This document shows positions 18,378 to 26,381 of a stretch of 64,000 bases of DNA, in pieces. Below the pieces are notes generated by a model, which was given only the letters and a program-made list of their open reading frames with translations, did not search any database and had not been told where the DNA came from. Source of the stretch: Bifidobacterium apri (GTDB taxonomy: Bacteria > Actinomycetota > Actinomycetes > Actinomycetales > Bifidobacteriaceae); the NCBI RefSeq assembly GCF_009299485.1, contig NZ_WBSO01000003.1:124001-188000 (forward strand), in the 5' to 3' direction. The position numbers and the translations under genes are program-made. How positions within the stretch are numbered: position 1 is the stretch's first letter; every line of letters begins with the position of its first letter.

Positions 18378-19055
18378 ATGAAGCAGATCAATGTGGTGAT
18401 ATCAGGGTTCACGCCGTACGAGGGTATCGACGTCAACCCGTGTCTTGAGGTGCTGTCCGCGTTGGAACGTGACGGGATCGCGGGGGCCGCCGAGCAGGAC
18501 GGCCTGCTGGCTGACACCCATGTGACGATCCACACGGTGCTGCTCCCGGTCAGTTTCGCCAAGGCATGGCCGATGTTGCTGGAGACCATCGAGCGCACGC
18601 ATCCGAATATCGTCATCGCGACGGGGCTCAAACGTGCTGCGCGAGGCATGCAGCTTGAGCGTTGCGCGACCAATCTGATGGATGCCGCCAAACCCGATGC
18701 CGACAATCGTCGTCCACGTCGCATGCCGATTGATCCTGAAGGGCCCGCCGCATATTGGACGCGTTTGCCGCTGCGCTCAATCCTTAAGGATTTCGCTGAT
18801 CATCATATTCCTGCGACATTGAGTTCCGACGCGGGGACGTACGTGTGCAACTCGCTGTTCTATAACCTGCTGAACTGGGCTGCGACGAAGGATCATGTCA
18901 TTGGCGGTTTCCTGAATTTCCCCACGGTCAACGAACAACCGCACCCCCAGCATGGTCTGCCGCTCGCCCAGCAGATTGCGGCGGCGCGGGACGTAGTCCA
19001 TGAGACGGTGCGGTATTATGTGCAGCCTTCTTCCGGGGAGATTCTGCTCGCTTAA
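18378..19055 (+). CDS. pcp: Pyroglutamyl-peptidase I family protein
   Basis: The 225-aa cytoplasmic C15-family cysteine peptidase would remove N-terminal pyroglutamate. The start of the fold (INVVISGFTPYEGIDVNPCLEV) and the Glu motif (MQLERCATN) are recognisable. The Cys nucleophile is in DAGTYVCNSLFY. The usual His motif GFIHVP reads GFLNFP here, so the expected catalytic His is Asn; nearby His residues (QPHPQHG) may or may not substitute. ATG 18378 follows TAGACT by 7 bases and has only GAAGG nearby, so it is either leaderless or has a weak ribosome site. Confidence 0.82.
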   Translation: MKQINVVISGFTPYEGIDVNPCLEVLSALERDGIAGAAEQDGLLADTHVTIHTVLLPVSFAKAWPMLLETIERTHPNIVIATGLKRAARGMQLERCATNLMDAAKPDADNRRPRRMPIDPEGPAAYWTRLPLRSILKDFADHHIPATLSSDAGTYVCNSLFYNLLNWAATKDHVIGGFLNFPTVNEQPHPQHGLPLAQQIAAARDVVHETVRYYVQPSSGEILLA

Positions 19056-19199
19056 CCGGTTCTCGCGCGCCCATGCCGACAGGCGGTGGACACAACTGTG
19101 AACACGTGGTGATGGACGTCACTGAACGTCCTATTTTTGGGGTAGAGTTCAATCGGTTGTGTGTTGCGGAGCGCCGCTCCGTGGGCGAAAGGAATATTC

Positions 19200-20612
19200 A
19201 TGGTTGATCGGTTCCCGATCGTGTTTCACGGTTACGACAAGGAGAAGGTCGACGAGGCCATCAATGCGTCGCAGGAGTCGCTGAATCGTCTGCGTGAGCA
19301 GGTGAAGTCCAGCGATGACACGATTCTGCAGTTGCAAGCGCAGTTGCAGGAAGAGAAAAACAACGTCAAGAAGGCGTCGAAGGGCAATTCCTTCGCATCC
19401 CTCGGTGCTAACGCCCAGCAGATGCTTGCCTCCGCGGAGCAGACCAGTCAGGAGCTGCTCAACCGCGCCAAGCAGGACGCCGCTTCGACGCGTGCCTCTG
19501 CCCAAGCGCAGGCTGAGACTCTGCTGAACAACGCGAAGCTCGACGCCAAGCACATCACCGACGAAGCAAACGCGAAGGCGAAGGCCACGCTCGACAAGGC
19601 GAATTCCGAAGCCGCGACCATCACCGCGACTGCGAAAGAGGAAGTCGCGCAGATGCGTGCAGAGGCCGCCAAGGCCGTCACCGAGCAGCGCGACACCGTC
19701 AAGCTCGAGCTGAGCAACGCCCGCGAAGAGCAGAAGAAGCGCATGGCTTCCGACTTGGCCAAGCAGAACCGTGAGATCTCCGACATGAAGGCCGACGCCA
19801 CACAAAAGATCGCGGCTCAGCGCAAGGCTGCGAACGAGGAGATCACGCATCTCAAGAGCGAAGCCAACGATCAGATCGAGAAGGCGCTCGCCGAGGCGAA
19901 CAAGAAGCTTGCCGATGTGCGCGAGCAGGCGTCCCGCACGATGACCGAGGCTCAGCGCAAGGCTGGCGAGATCACCGATGCCGCAAAGGCCAAGGCTCAG
20001 GAGATTTCCGATCAGGCTGAAGTGCATCGTACGAAGACCATGAGCCAGGTCGACGCCGAGGCTGAGCAGATTCGTGCCGATATCGCCGCCCAGCAGGACG
20101 ATGCGACCAAGAAGGTCAATGAGCTGCTTGACAATCTTGAGGAGCGTCGTACCGCTGCCAAGCAGGAAGCGAACGATTTGATCGGCAAGGCGAAGAAGAC
20201 CCGCGAAGAGGCCGATGTGTACGCTGATCAGAAGCGTAAGGCGGCTGACGAGCAGGCGGCTCAGATTCTCCAGCAGGCACAGGAGGACGCCGCCAAGCAG
20301 ATCGAGGAGCGCCGTCAGGCGGCCAAGAGCGAGCTTGATGGTCTCCAGCAGCATATCGCTGAGCTGCAGCAGCGTGAAGCCAACATCACGCAGCGTGTCA
20401 CCGAGTTGCGTTCGATGTTCGCCAACGCATTCTCCGGCTTCAACTTCGGTGCGCCGAAGGCTGAAAACGACGATGTCGCGGTGACTGGTGTGGTCGCTGA
20501 CGGCGAGGCCGCAAAGCCCAAGGCCGAAGCCCAGGGGCAGCAGTTGCCGGCTTCACAGCAGGCGCAGTTGCCGGCATCTGCGGCGAATGCGGATGGTAAC
20601 GCAAACAACTGA
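19200..20612 (+). CDS. DivIVA-like coiled-coil protein
   Basis: The 470-aa protein starts at ATG 19200 behind GAAAGG. Residues 1-30 (FPIVFHGYDKEKVDEAIN) resemble the DivIVA membrane-binding N-terminus. Almost all of residues 25-410 is uninterrupted Ala/Lys/Glu/Gln-rich coiled coil, with a Ser/Gly break near 60. A short hydrophobic stretch (SMFANAFSGFNFG, about 415-428) and a Gln/Ala/Pro-rich disordered tail follow. This architecture matches actinobacterial polar-growth and septum scaffold proteins (Wag31, Scy or FilP type), suggesting a cytoskeletal role in cell shape. The exact member cannot be told. Confidence 0.82.
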   Translation: MVDRFPIVFHGYDKEKVDEAINASQESLNRLREQVKSSDDTILQLQAQLQEEKNNVKKASKGNSFASLGANAQQMLASAEQTSQELLNRAKQDAASTRASAQAQAETLLNNAKLDAKHITDEANAKAKATLDKANSEAATITATAKEEVAQMRAEAAKAVTEQRDTVKLELSNAREEQKKRMASDLAKQNREISDMKADATQKIAAQRKAANEEITHLKSEANDQIEKALAEANKKLADVREQASRTMTEAQRKAGEITDAAKAKAQEISDQAEVHRTKTMSQVDAEAEQIRADIAAQQDDATKKVNELLDNLEERRTAAKQEANDLIGKAKKTREEADVYADQKRKAADEQAAQILQQAQEDAAKQIEERRQAAKSELDGLQQHIAELQQREANITQRVTELRSMFANAFSGFNFGAPKAENDDVAVTGVVADGEAAKPKAEAQGQQLPASQQAQLPASAANADGNANN

Positions 20613-20705
20613 TGGCCAAACCTGATATGATGTGCCTTGGAAAAGCCCGCTGATGCGATCGCGTGTGGCATCGGCCAGACCATGACGTCGAGGCATTGAC
20701 AACAT

Positions 20706-20735
20706 GGAGGAGCGTCCGGATTCCGGCGCTCCTCC
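20706..20735. terminator. Long hairpin between coiled-coil gene and pepC
   Basis: GGAGGAGCG pairs with CGCTCCTCC, and the inner CCGG/CCGG extends the stem with one bulged T. There is no T tract, so it may be a Rho-independent terminator of weak type, an mRNA 3' end, or a leader structure of pepC. Confidence 0.5.
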
Positions 20736-20814
20736 TGCCGTATATGCCTCATAAGCCATGTGCACAGGCAAGCAACACTGGAAGAGACAACCGTTGGAAA
20801 GACAAGGGGTAGAA

Positions 20815-22152
20815 ATGGATCAGATCACGCCGCTGAGCGCCGAAGCGTTGGATAACCTGCGTCAGGAATTCGACGCGAATGAGCATAATCATCTCGCCAT
20901 GAACGCGGTAACCGTTGCAGGCATCCAGAATGTCGCCCGCAACTATGACCGTGCGCGCCGACTGCAGCGCCGTTTCTCTACGGTCGTTGACAACGGCACC
21001 GTCACCCACCAGGATCATTCCGGCCGGTGCTGGCTGTTCAGCTCACTGAATGTCGCCCGCTTCATCGCCAAGAAGAACCTCGGGCTCAAGGAGTTCGAGT
21101 TCTCGCAGAATTACGCGATGTACTACGACAAGCTCGAGCGCGTCAATTATTTCCTCAAAGATGTCGCCGCGCTTGTCCGCGCCGGTGAACCGTCGGATTC
21201 CCGCTTGATGCAGCATCTGCTGCACGACGTGATGGGCGACGGCGGCCAGTGGACGATGGCGATGAACGTGTACAAGAAGTACGGCGCCGTCCCCAAGGAT
21301 CTGTTCCCGGAGACCGCGTCTTCGAAGAACACCGTGGAGATGAACACGCAGCTGCGCGCCCTGCTCCACACCGCCGTCGCGCATATGTATGCGAACAAGG
21401 CGAAGATCGACGATATCATTGCGCGTACGACTGATGCGGGCCATCGCATCCTCACCATCCATCTTGGTGAGCCGCCGAAGAGCTTTGACTGGGAATGGAC
21501 CGATGCGGACGGCAACTTCCATCGTGACGGTGAGATTACGCCGGTCGACTTCTGGAAGAAGTATGTGAACGCCGGTCTGGAGGATTATGTGTGCCTCGTG
21601 GACGATCCGCGTGTCGAGCATCCGAAGGGGCGCAAAATCGGCATCGAGCATCTGGGTAATGTCGCCGGGGGAGACCCGACCGAATACCTGAATGTGCCGA
21701 ATGAGTTCATGAAGGATTGCGTGCGTCGGATTCTGACCGAGCAGGGCATTCCGGTGTGGTTCGGCGCGGATTGCCATCCGATGATGGACCGTGAGTCGGG
21801 CGCGTGGGCGACCGACCTGTTCGAATACGGCCGCGTGTACAACGTGGATTTCGACATGAACAAGCAGGATCGTGTACGTTTCGCTGATTCCGCGATGAAT
21901 CACGCGATGGCGTTTGTCGGCGTGGATGTCGCTGATGACGGCAAGACGACCCGTCGCTGGCGTGTGGAGAACTCGTGGGGCGAGAAGATCGCCGACAAGG
22001 GGTATTTCACCATGAGCGACGACTGGTTCACCGAGTACGTGTATGAGGTGGCCGTGCCGCGCACGATGCTGCCGGCTGAATATCAGGCGGCGTTGGACGA
22101 ACCGGCGATTATGCTGCCCGCCTGGGACCCGATGGGTGCGCTCGCCCGCTGA
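20815..22152 (+). CDS. pepC: Aminopeptidase C (bleomycin hydrolase family)
   Basis: The 445-aa C1B-family cysteine aminopeptidase is a cytoplasmic hexamer that trims peptides from the N-terminus. The papain-like triad is complete: Cys in HSGRCWLFSSLN, His in MNHAMAFVG and Asn in VENSWGEK. Length is normal and there is no signal peptide. The start is ATG 20815 (AAGGGGTAGAA upstream), matching the usual family N-terminus; the frame is open 19 codons further up. It is probably monocistronic, since a family A array follows. Confidence 0.95.
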   Translation: MDQITPLSAEALDNLRQEFDANEHNHLAMNAVTVAGIQNVARNYDRARRLQRRFSTVVDNGTVTHQDHSGRCWLFSSLNVARFIAKKNLGLKEFEFSQNYAMYYDKLERVNYFLKDVAALVRAGEPSDSRLMQHLLHDVMGDGGQWTMAMNVYKKYGAVPKDLFPETASSKNTVEMNTQLRALLHTAVAHMYANKAKIDDIIARTTDAGHRILTIHLGEPPKSFDWEWTDADGNFHRDGEITPVDFWKKYVNAGLEDYVCLVDDPRVEHPKGRKIGIEHLGNVAGGDPTEYLNVPNEFMKDCVRRILTEQGIPVWFGADCHPMMDRESGAWATDLFEYGRVYNVDFDMNKQDRVRFADSAMNHAMAFVGVDVADDGKTTRRWRVENSWGEKIADKGYFTMSDDWFTEYVYEVAVPRTMLPAEYQAALDEPAIMLPAWDPMGALAR

Positions 22153-22181
22153 CCCGCCTAACCCGACTACGCAACATCGCC

Positions 22182-22460
22182 CCAGCGTCCCCAGTTTGTG
22201 TACTTTCCCAAACTGTTTACGCTGGGGCGTTTGTTTGCGTCGTTAGTTTGTGTGTTTTCCCAGACTGTTTACGCTGGGGCGTTTGTTTGCGTCGTTAGTT
22301 TGTGTGTTTTCCCAGACTGTTTACGTTGGGGCGTTTGTTTGCGTCGTTAGTTTGTGTGTTTTCCCAGACTGTTTACGTTGGGGCGTTTGTTTGCGTCGTT
22401 AGTTTGTGTGTTTTCCCAAACTGTTTACGCTGGGGCGCTCGTTAGCGTCGCTAGTTTGTG
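22182..22460. repeat. Family A array, near-identical 52-bp units
   Basis: Five units begin at 22209, 22261, 22313, 22365 and 22417, each 52 bp long, with a right half-unit at 22182-22200. The units are almost identical (AGACTGTTTACGYTGGGGCG, then TTGCGTCGTTAGTTTGTG), so this array expanded recently. It lies between pepC and the first DAHP synthase gene. No gene is present in 22153-22669. Confidence 0.95.
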
Positions 22461-22508
22461 GGGAGCGGGCTGCGGTGCCCGTACGCCGACACTGTGTCAA
22501 TTCCTCTG

Positions 22509-22548
22509 CTTCTGCCGACGCTGAGGGGTCTCTCAGCGTCGGCAGAAG
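22509..22548. repeat. Family B palindrome, perfect 17-bp stem
   Basis: CTTCTGCCGACGCTGAG (22509-22525) and CTCAGCGTCGGCAGAAG (22532-22548) are perfect reverse complements around loop GGGTCT. This is the type member of family B. Its apical half, ACGCTGAG with a GGG-starting hexaloop, is the same as in family A. Confidence 0.95.
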
Positions 22549-22669
22549 GTTGGGGCGGTGCGCGGCGACGAAGACCACAGCGTTTCACCATGCAATCACT
22601 CTGCGGGCTTGCTCCGCGCCTTGCGATAGGGTAAATAGTCCATGTCCGGAATGTCGAAAGGAGAGAGTG

Positions 22670-23824
22670 ATGGCTGGTCTTCGTGGTCCTGATAGTGCTG
22701 AGGATGAGCGCCGATTCGGCGATGCGGCCGTCCTCCCCGAGACCGTAGACATCAATATTCGTCAGCTGGACCCGATTCCGGCTCCGCGCGCGTTCTTGCG
22801 CGAACTGCCACTCACCGATGCTGCGCGTGACCTGGTGTTGCGTTCACGCCAGGAAATCCGCGATATCATGCATGGCCGTGATGACCGTCTGCTGGTGTTG
22901 GTCGGCCCTTGCTCTATCCACGATCCCAAAGCCGCTCACGAATACGCGACCAAGCTCGCCGCCGTCAACCGCACGTTGAATGACCGCCTTCTGATTGTCA
23001 TGCGCGTGTATTTCGAGAAGCCGCGCACGACGATCGGTTGGAAGGGTCTGATCAATGATCCGGATCTGGACGGGCGGTTCAATATTCGCAAAGGCATGTG
23101 GCTGGCGCGCAAAGTCTTGACTGATGTGCTGAGCCTTGGCCTGCCGGCTGCCACGGAATGGCTTGACCCGATCACCCCGCAGTACCTGTGCGATCTGATC
23201 AGTTGGGGTGCGATCGGCGCGCGCAACACGGAAAGCCAAGTGCATCGCGAGTTGGCGAGCGGCCTGTCCATGCCGGTCGGTTTCAAGAATTCCACCGACG
23301 GTTCGATCAAAGCCGCCGCGGATTCCTGCTACACCGCTGGATTCGAGCATCATTTCCTTTCCATCAATCTTGATGGTCGTGTGATTTCCGCTGAAACGAA
23401 GGGCAATCCTGACTGCCATGTGGTGTTGCGCGGTTCGAGCCACGGCCCGAATTACGATCCCGAGTCGGTCGCTGCGGCGCTGGAAGCGTTGAAAGCTTCG
23501 AAGGCGACCGGCGTAAGCGAGGCGGGCGTAGTCATTGATGCCGCCCATGGCAACTGCGGCAAGGACGAGGTTCGCGAAGCAGCCGTGGTCGAGAATATCG
23601 CCGGGCGCATCGCACAAGGTGAGCCGGGTATTTTCGGTGTGATGATGGAAAGTTTCCTGAAGGGCGGCCATCAGAAGCCCGCTCCACTCGACCAACTGGT
23701 GTATGGACAGTCCGTCACGGACGCCTGTGTGCCGTGGGATCGCACGGAACAGCTGTTGCACACTTTGGCGGATGCGGTCACCGCACGCCGCGCGTTGAGC
23801 GCAAGCGAGGACACAAGGGAATAG
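22670..23824 (+). CDS. aroG: Class I DAHP synthase (copy 1)
   Basis: The enzyme condenses phosphoenolpyruvate and erythrose 4-phosphate to DAHP, the first step of the shikimate pathway. The 384-aa product has VGPCSIHDPKAA, RVYFEKPRTTIGWKGLINDP, IGARNTESQ, SMPVGFKNSTDG and RGSSHGPNYD, the phosphate and metal-site motifs of the AroFGH type. The start is ATG 22670 with GAAAGGAGAGAG upstream. A second, longer copy follows at 24020. Which aromatic amino acid inhibits each copy cannot be read from the sequence. Confidence 0.94.
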   Translation: MAGLRGPDSAEDERRFGDAAVLPETVDINIRQLDPIPAPRAFLRELPLTDAARDLVLRSRQEIRDIMHGRDDRLLVLVGPCSIHDPKAAHEYATKLAAVNRTLNDRLLIVMRVYFEKPRTTIGWKGLINDPDLDGRFNIRKGMWLARKVLTDVLSLGLPAATEWLDPITPQYLCDLISWGAIGARNTESQVHRELASGLSMPVGFKNSTDGSIKAAADSCYTAGFEHHFLSINLDGRVISAETKGNPDCHVVLRGSSHGPNYDPESVAAALEALKASKATGVSEAGVVIDAAHGNCGKDEVREAAVVENIAGRIAQGEPGIFGVMMESFLKGGHQKPAPLDQLVYGQSVTDACVPWDRTEQLLHTLADAVTARRALSASEDTRE

Positions 23825-24019
23825 CGGTTTCGCACGCCGTGCAGCATCGGGACATCCTGATGGGCCGTGGCCGGGACACGCTTGACGTGCCGTGACGGCT
23901 GCGCACAGCCATGCGTTGAAACGCTGATCCACTGCGGCGTGTGGCGCATTGACGACGATGCCAGCGATGCCGCGTTCCGGGCGGTGGCGTTATGCTTGAG
24001 TCAGTATTGACGAAAGGGC

Positions 24020-25327
24020 ATGATGAACGAGCAGTGGAAGGACGCGTCGACGGGACCGCTTGACCTCAATCACCCGCAGGACAGACCGACAGACACCGGA
24101 ACAACGGCATCCGGGCAAGGCACATGGCCTCTACATGTCGGTCAACAGCCATTGAATTCGCCGGAGGATCTGCGTGCGATTCACGAGGCGATCAGCGAAG
24201 GCAAGAATCCGTTGGAGGCGACGGATGTGCCGCGCTGGGAGGACCAGGTCGGCGTCAGCCGGATCATCAACCGGCGGGTGCTCGAGCTCGAACCACTGCC
24301 TACGCCGGCACAGGTGCTCTCGTCGCTGCCTTTGTCACAGCAGGCGGAGAATCTGGTCGCCTATTCGCGCGACGAAATCCGCGCGTGCCTGTATGGGCAG
24401 GACGACCGTCTGCTGGTCATCGTCGGCCCATGTTCAGTCCACGACCCGAAAGCGGCACTTGATTATGCGCGTCGCCTGTCCAAGCTGAAGGACGAGCTCG
24501 ATGGCCAACTGCTGATCGTCATGCGCGTGTATTTCGAGAAGCCGCGCACGACAATCGGCTGGAAAGGCCTGATCAACGATCCTGATATCGACGGCAGCCA
24601 TCAGATTCGCAAAGGTCTGTTGCTCGCCCGTCGCGTGCTGCTCAGTGTGCTGGATACCGGGCTTGCCGCCGCGACTGAATTCCTGGAACCGACGTCCCCG
24701 CAATATATCGCCGATGCGATCAGCTGGGGGGCGATCGGCGCGCGCAACACGGAAAGCCAGATCCATCGGCAGCTGGCGAGCGGCCTGTCCATGCCGGTCG
24801 GCTTCAAGAATGCCACCGACGGGTCTGTCAAGGCGGCGGTCAATGGCTGTTTTGCCGCCGCCCAGCAGCACACGTTCTTCGGCATCGACCATTTGGGCCG
24901 GGCAAGCGCCGTCGAAACGCTGGGCAATCCTGACTGCCATGTGGTGTTGCGCGGTTCGAGCCATGGACCGAATTACGATGCGCAATCCGTAGCTCGGGCG
25001 ATGGCGGATATCCGCGCGATGCTGCCCGCGGATTCCGCGGCGGCGCACGGGCTGATCGTTGATTGTTCGCATGGCAATTCCGGCAAGGACGAGCATCGTC
25101 AGGCGCAAGTGGTGCGCGATATCGCCGCACGGATCGCCCAAGGCGAGCGCGGCATCACCGGTGTGATGATGGAAAGCTTCCTTGAAGGCGGCAATCAGAA
25201 ACCCGCGCCGCTCGACCAGTTGGTCTACGGCCAGTCCATCACCGACCGTTGTCTGTCGTGGCCCGACACTGAACAATTGTTGCGCGAATTGGCGCAAGCC
25301 GTAGCGCAACGCCGCTGGAACGAGTGA
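24020..25327 (+). CDS. Class I DAHP synthase (copy 2)
   Basis: The 435-aa paralogue of the gene at 22670 carries all the same active-site motifs (VGPCSVHDPKAA, GWKGLINDPDIDG, RGSSHGPNYD, DCSHGNSGKDEH). It has an N-terminal extension of about 60-75 residues, hydrophilic and Pro/Thr/Asp-rich. Several blocks are identical to copy 1 at DNA level, for example 42 bp at 24922-24963 versus 23401-23442. The start is ATG 24020 or 24023 (GAAAGGG just upstream; the second gives better spacing). Two isozymes in tandem suggest differential feedback control. Confidence 0.93.
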   Translation: MMNEQWKDASTGPLDLNHPQDRPTDTGTTASGQGTWPLHVGQQPLNSPEDLRAIHEAISEGKNPLEATDVPRWEDQVGVSRIINRRVLELEPLPTPAQVLSSLPLSQQAENLVAYSRDEIRACLYGQDDRLLVIVGPCSVHDPKAALDYARRLSKLKDELDGQLLIVMRVYFEKPRTTIGWKGLINDPDIDGSHQIRKGLLLARRVLLSVLDTGLAAATEFLEPTSPQYIADAISWGAIGARNTESQIHRQLASGLSMPVGFKNATDGSVKAAVNGCFAAAQQHTFFGIDHLGRASAVETLGNPDCHVVLRGSSHGPNYDAQSVARAMADIRAMLPADSAAAHGLIVDCSHGNSGKDEHRQAQVVRDIAARIAQGERGITGVMMESFLEGGNQKPAPLDQLVYGQSITDRCLSWPDTEQLLRELAQAVAQRRWNE

Positions 25328-25370
25328 GCCTCGTGGCGTCAAGCCGTGCGGTAATCGCAAGATCATGTCA

Positions 25371-25456
25371 GCGCCAAAGTCGCCAAACTCACCAGAATCG
25401 TACATCCCACCAAACTCACCAAACTCGCTCAACTCACCAAAACCATCAGAATCAAC
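25371..25456. repeat. Short direct repeats CCAAACTCACC
   Basis: CCAAACTCACC occurs near 25383 and at 25410, with shorter variants CCAAACTCGC, CAACTCACCAAAACC and two ACCAGAATC/ATCAGAATC words between them. The stretch lies in the leader of the nucleosidase gene and is unlike its surroundings in composition. It could be a slipped-strand product or a tandem binding site. Confidence 0.5.
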
Positions 25457-25471
25457 AGTAAAGGAATATCA

Positions 25472-26167
25472 ATGACCGCAACCATCGCCATCATCGGGGC
25501 ATTGGATGAGGAAGTCAAACTGATCGCGAATTCGCTGGAACATGTGGATCATCGCGCGCAGGCGAGCCTCGATGTCGCACACGGCACCCTGACCACCAAC
25601 GCCGGTCAGCAGGTCGAAGTCGCCGCGACCGTCGGCGGCATGGGCCTGGTCAATGCCGCGGCCACCACCCAGTACCTCATCGACACCTATCATCCGCAGG
25701 CCGTGATCTTCTCCGGCATCGCAGGCAATCTCAACCGGGACTTGCATATCAATGATGTCGTCCTCGGCGGCACCTTGCGCTACCTGGACACCGATATGCG
25801 TCTTGTCGGCCAGTGGAAGCCGAATACCGAGGAATTCCATTCCGACGCCCACCTGTTGGACATCGCATCGGCGGCACTGGATGCGGCTGGCATCAAGCAT
25901 GTCATCGGCACGATCGCTTCCGGGAATTACTTTGTCGATTCACCTGAGAAAGTCAAGGAAGTCCGGGAGCTCACCGGTGCCGATGCAGTCGAGATGGAGG
26001 GGGCTGCGGTCGCGCACGTCGCCGCTCGCAACGACGTGCCGGCTTTGGTGATTCGCGCATTGAGCGACAACGCCGACACCGATTATGAGGTGTTCAAGGA
26101 GTTCGACATTTCCGAATATGCGGATACCGCCGCTGCACTTGCCGTAGATATCGTGCGTCGGTTGTAA
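25472..26167 (+). CDS. mtnN: 5'-methylthioadenosine/S-adenosylhomocysteine nucleosidase
   Basis: The 231-aa product cleaves MTA and SAH, feeding the activated methyl cycle and providing S-ribosylhomocysteine. The fold motifs are IIGALDEEVKLI at the N-terminus (with the acid Glu), SGIAGNLN, VEMEGAAVAHVA (with the ribose-binding Met-Glu) and RALSDNAD (with the catalytic Asp). Length is normal. AAAGGAATATC precedes ATG 25472. It is separated from the DAHP synthase by 144 bp of repeat-like leader and is probably transcribed alone. Confidence 0.94.
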   Translation: MTATIAIIGALDEEVKLIANSLEHVDHRAQASLDVAHGTLTTNAGQQVEVAATVGGMGLVNAAATTQYLIDTYHPQAVIFSGIAGNLNRDLHINDVVLGGTLRYLDTDMRLVGQWKPNTEEFHSDAHLLDIASAALDAAGIKHVIGTIASGNYFVDSPEKVKEVRELTGADAVEMEGAAVAHVAARNDVPALVIRALSDNADTDYEVFKEFDISEYADTAAALAVDIVRRL

Positions 26168-26381
26168 ATCCGCGCAACGGCGGCATTGGCTGTGACTTTG
26201 CCGCGGTACGCCAGCAGTCGGCAGCAATGTCTGCCGACCGGAGCGCATCATCGTCGAGCCAATCGAGCGAAGTCGAGCAAAGTGAACAGCAGACGAACTT
26301 CAGTCAAACTCGGGTACGGCAAAGCGTCCGTGAGGTTACGCTTGACTTGGAGTCGCCGCGACTGCGGCACAGGGAGGAACG

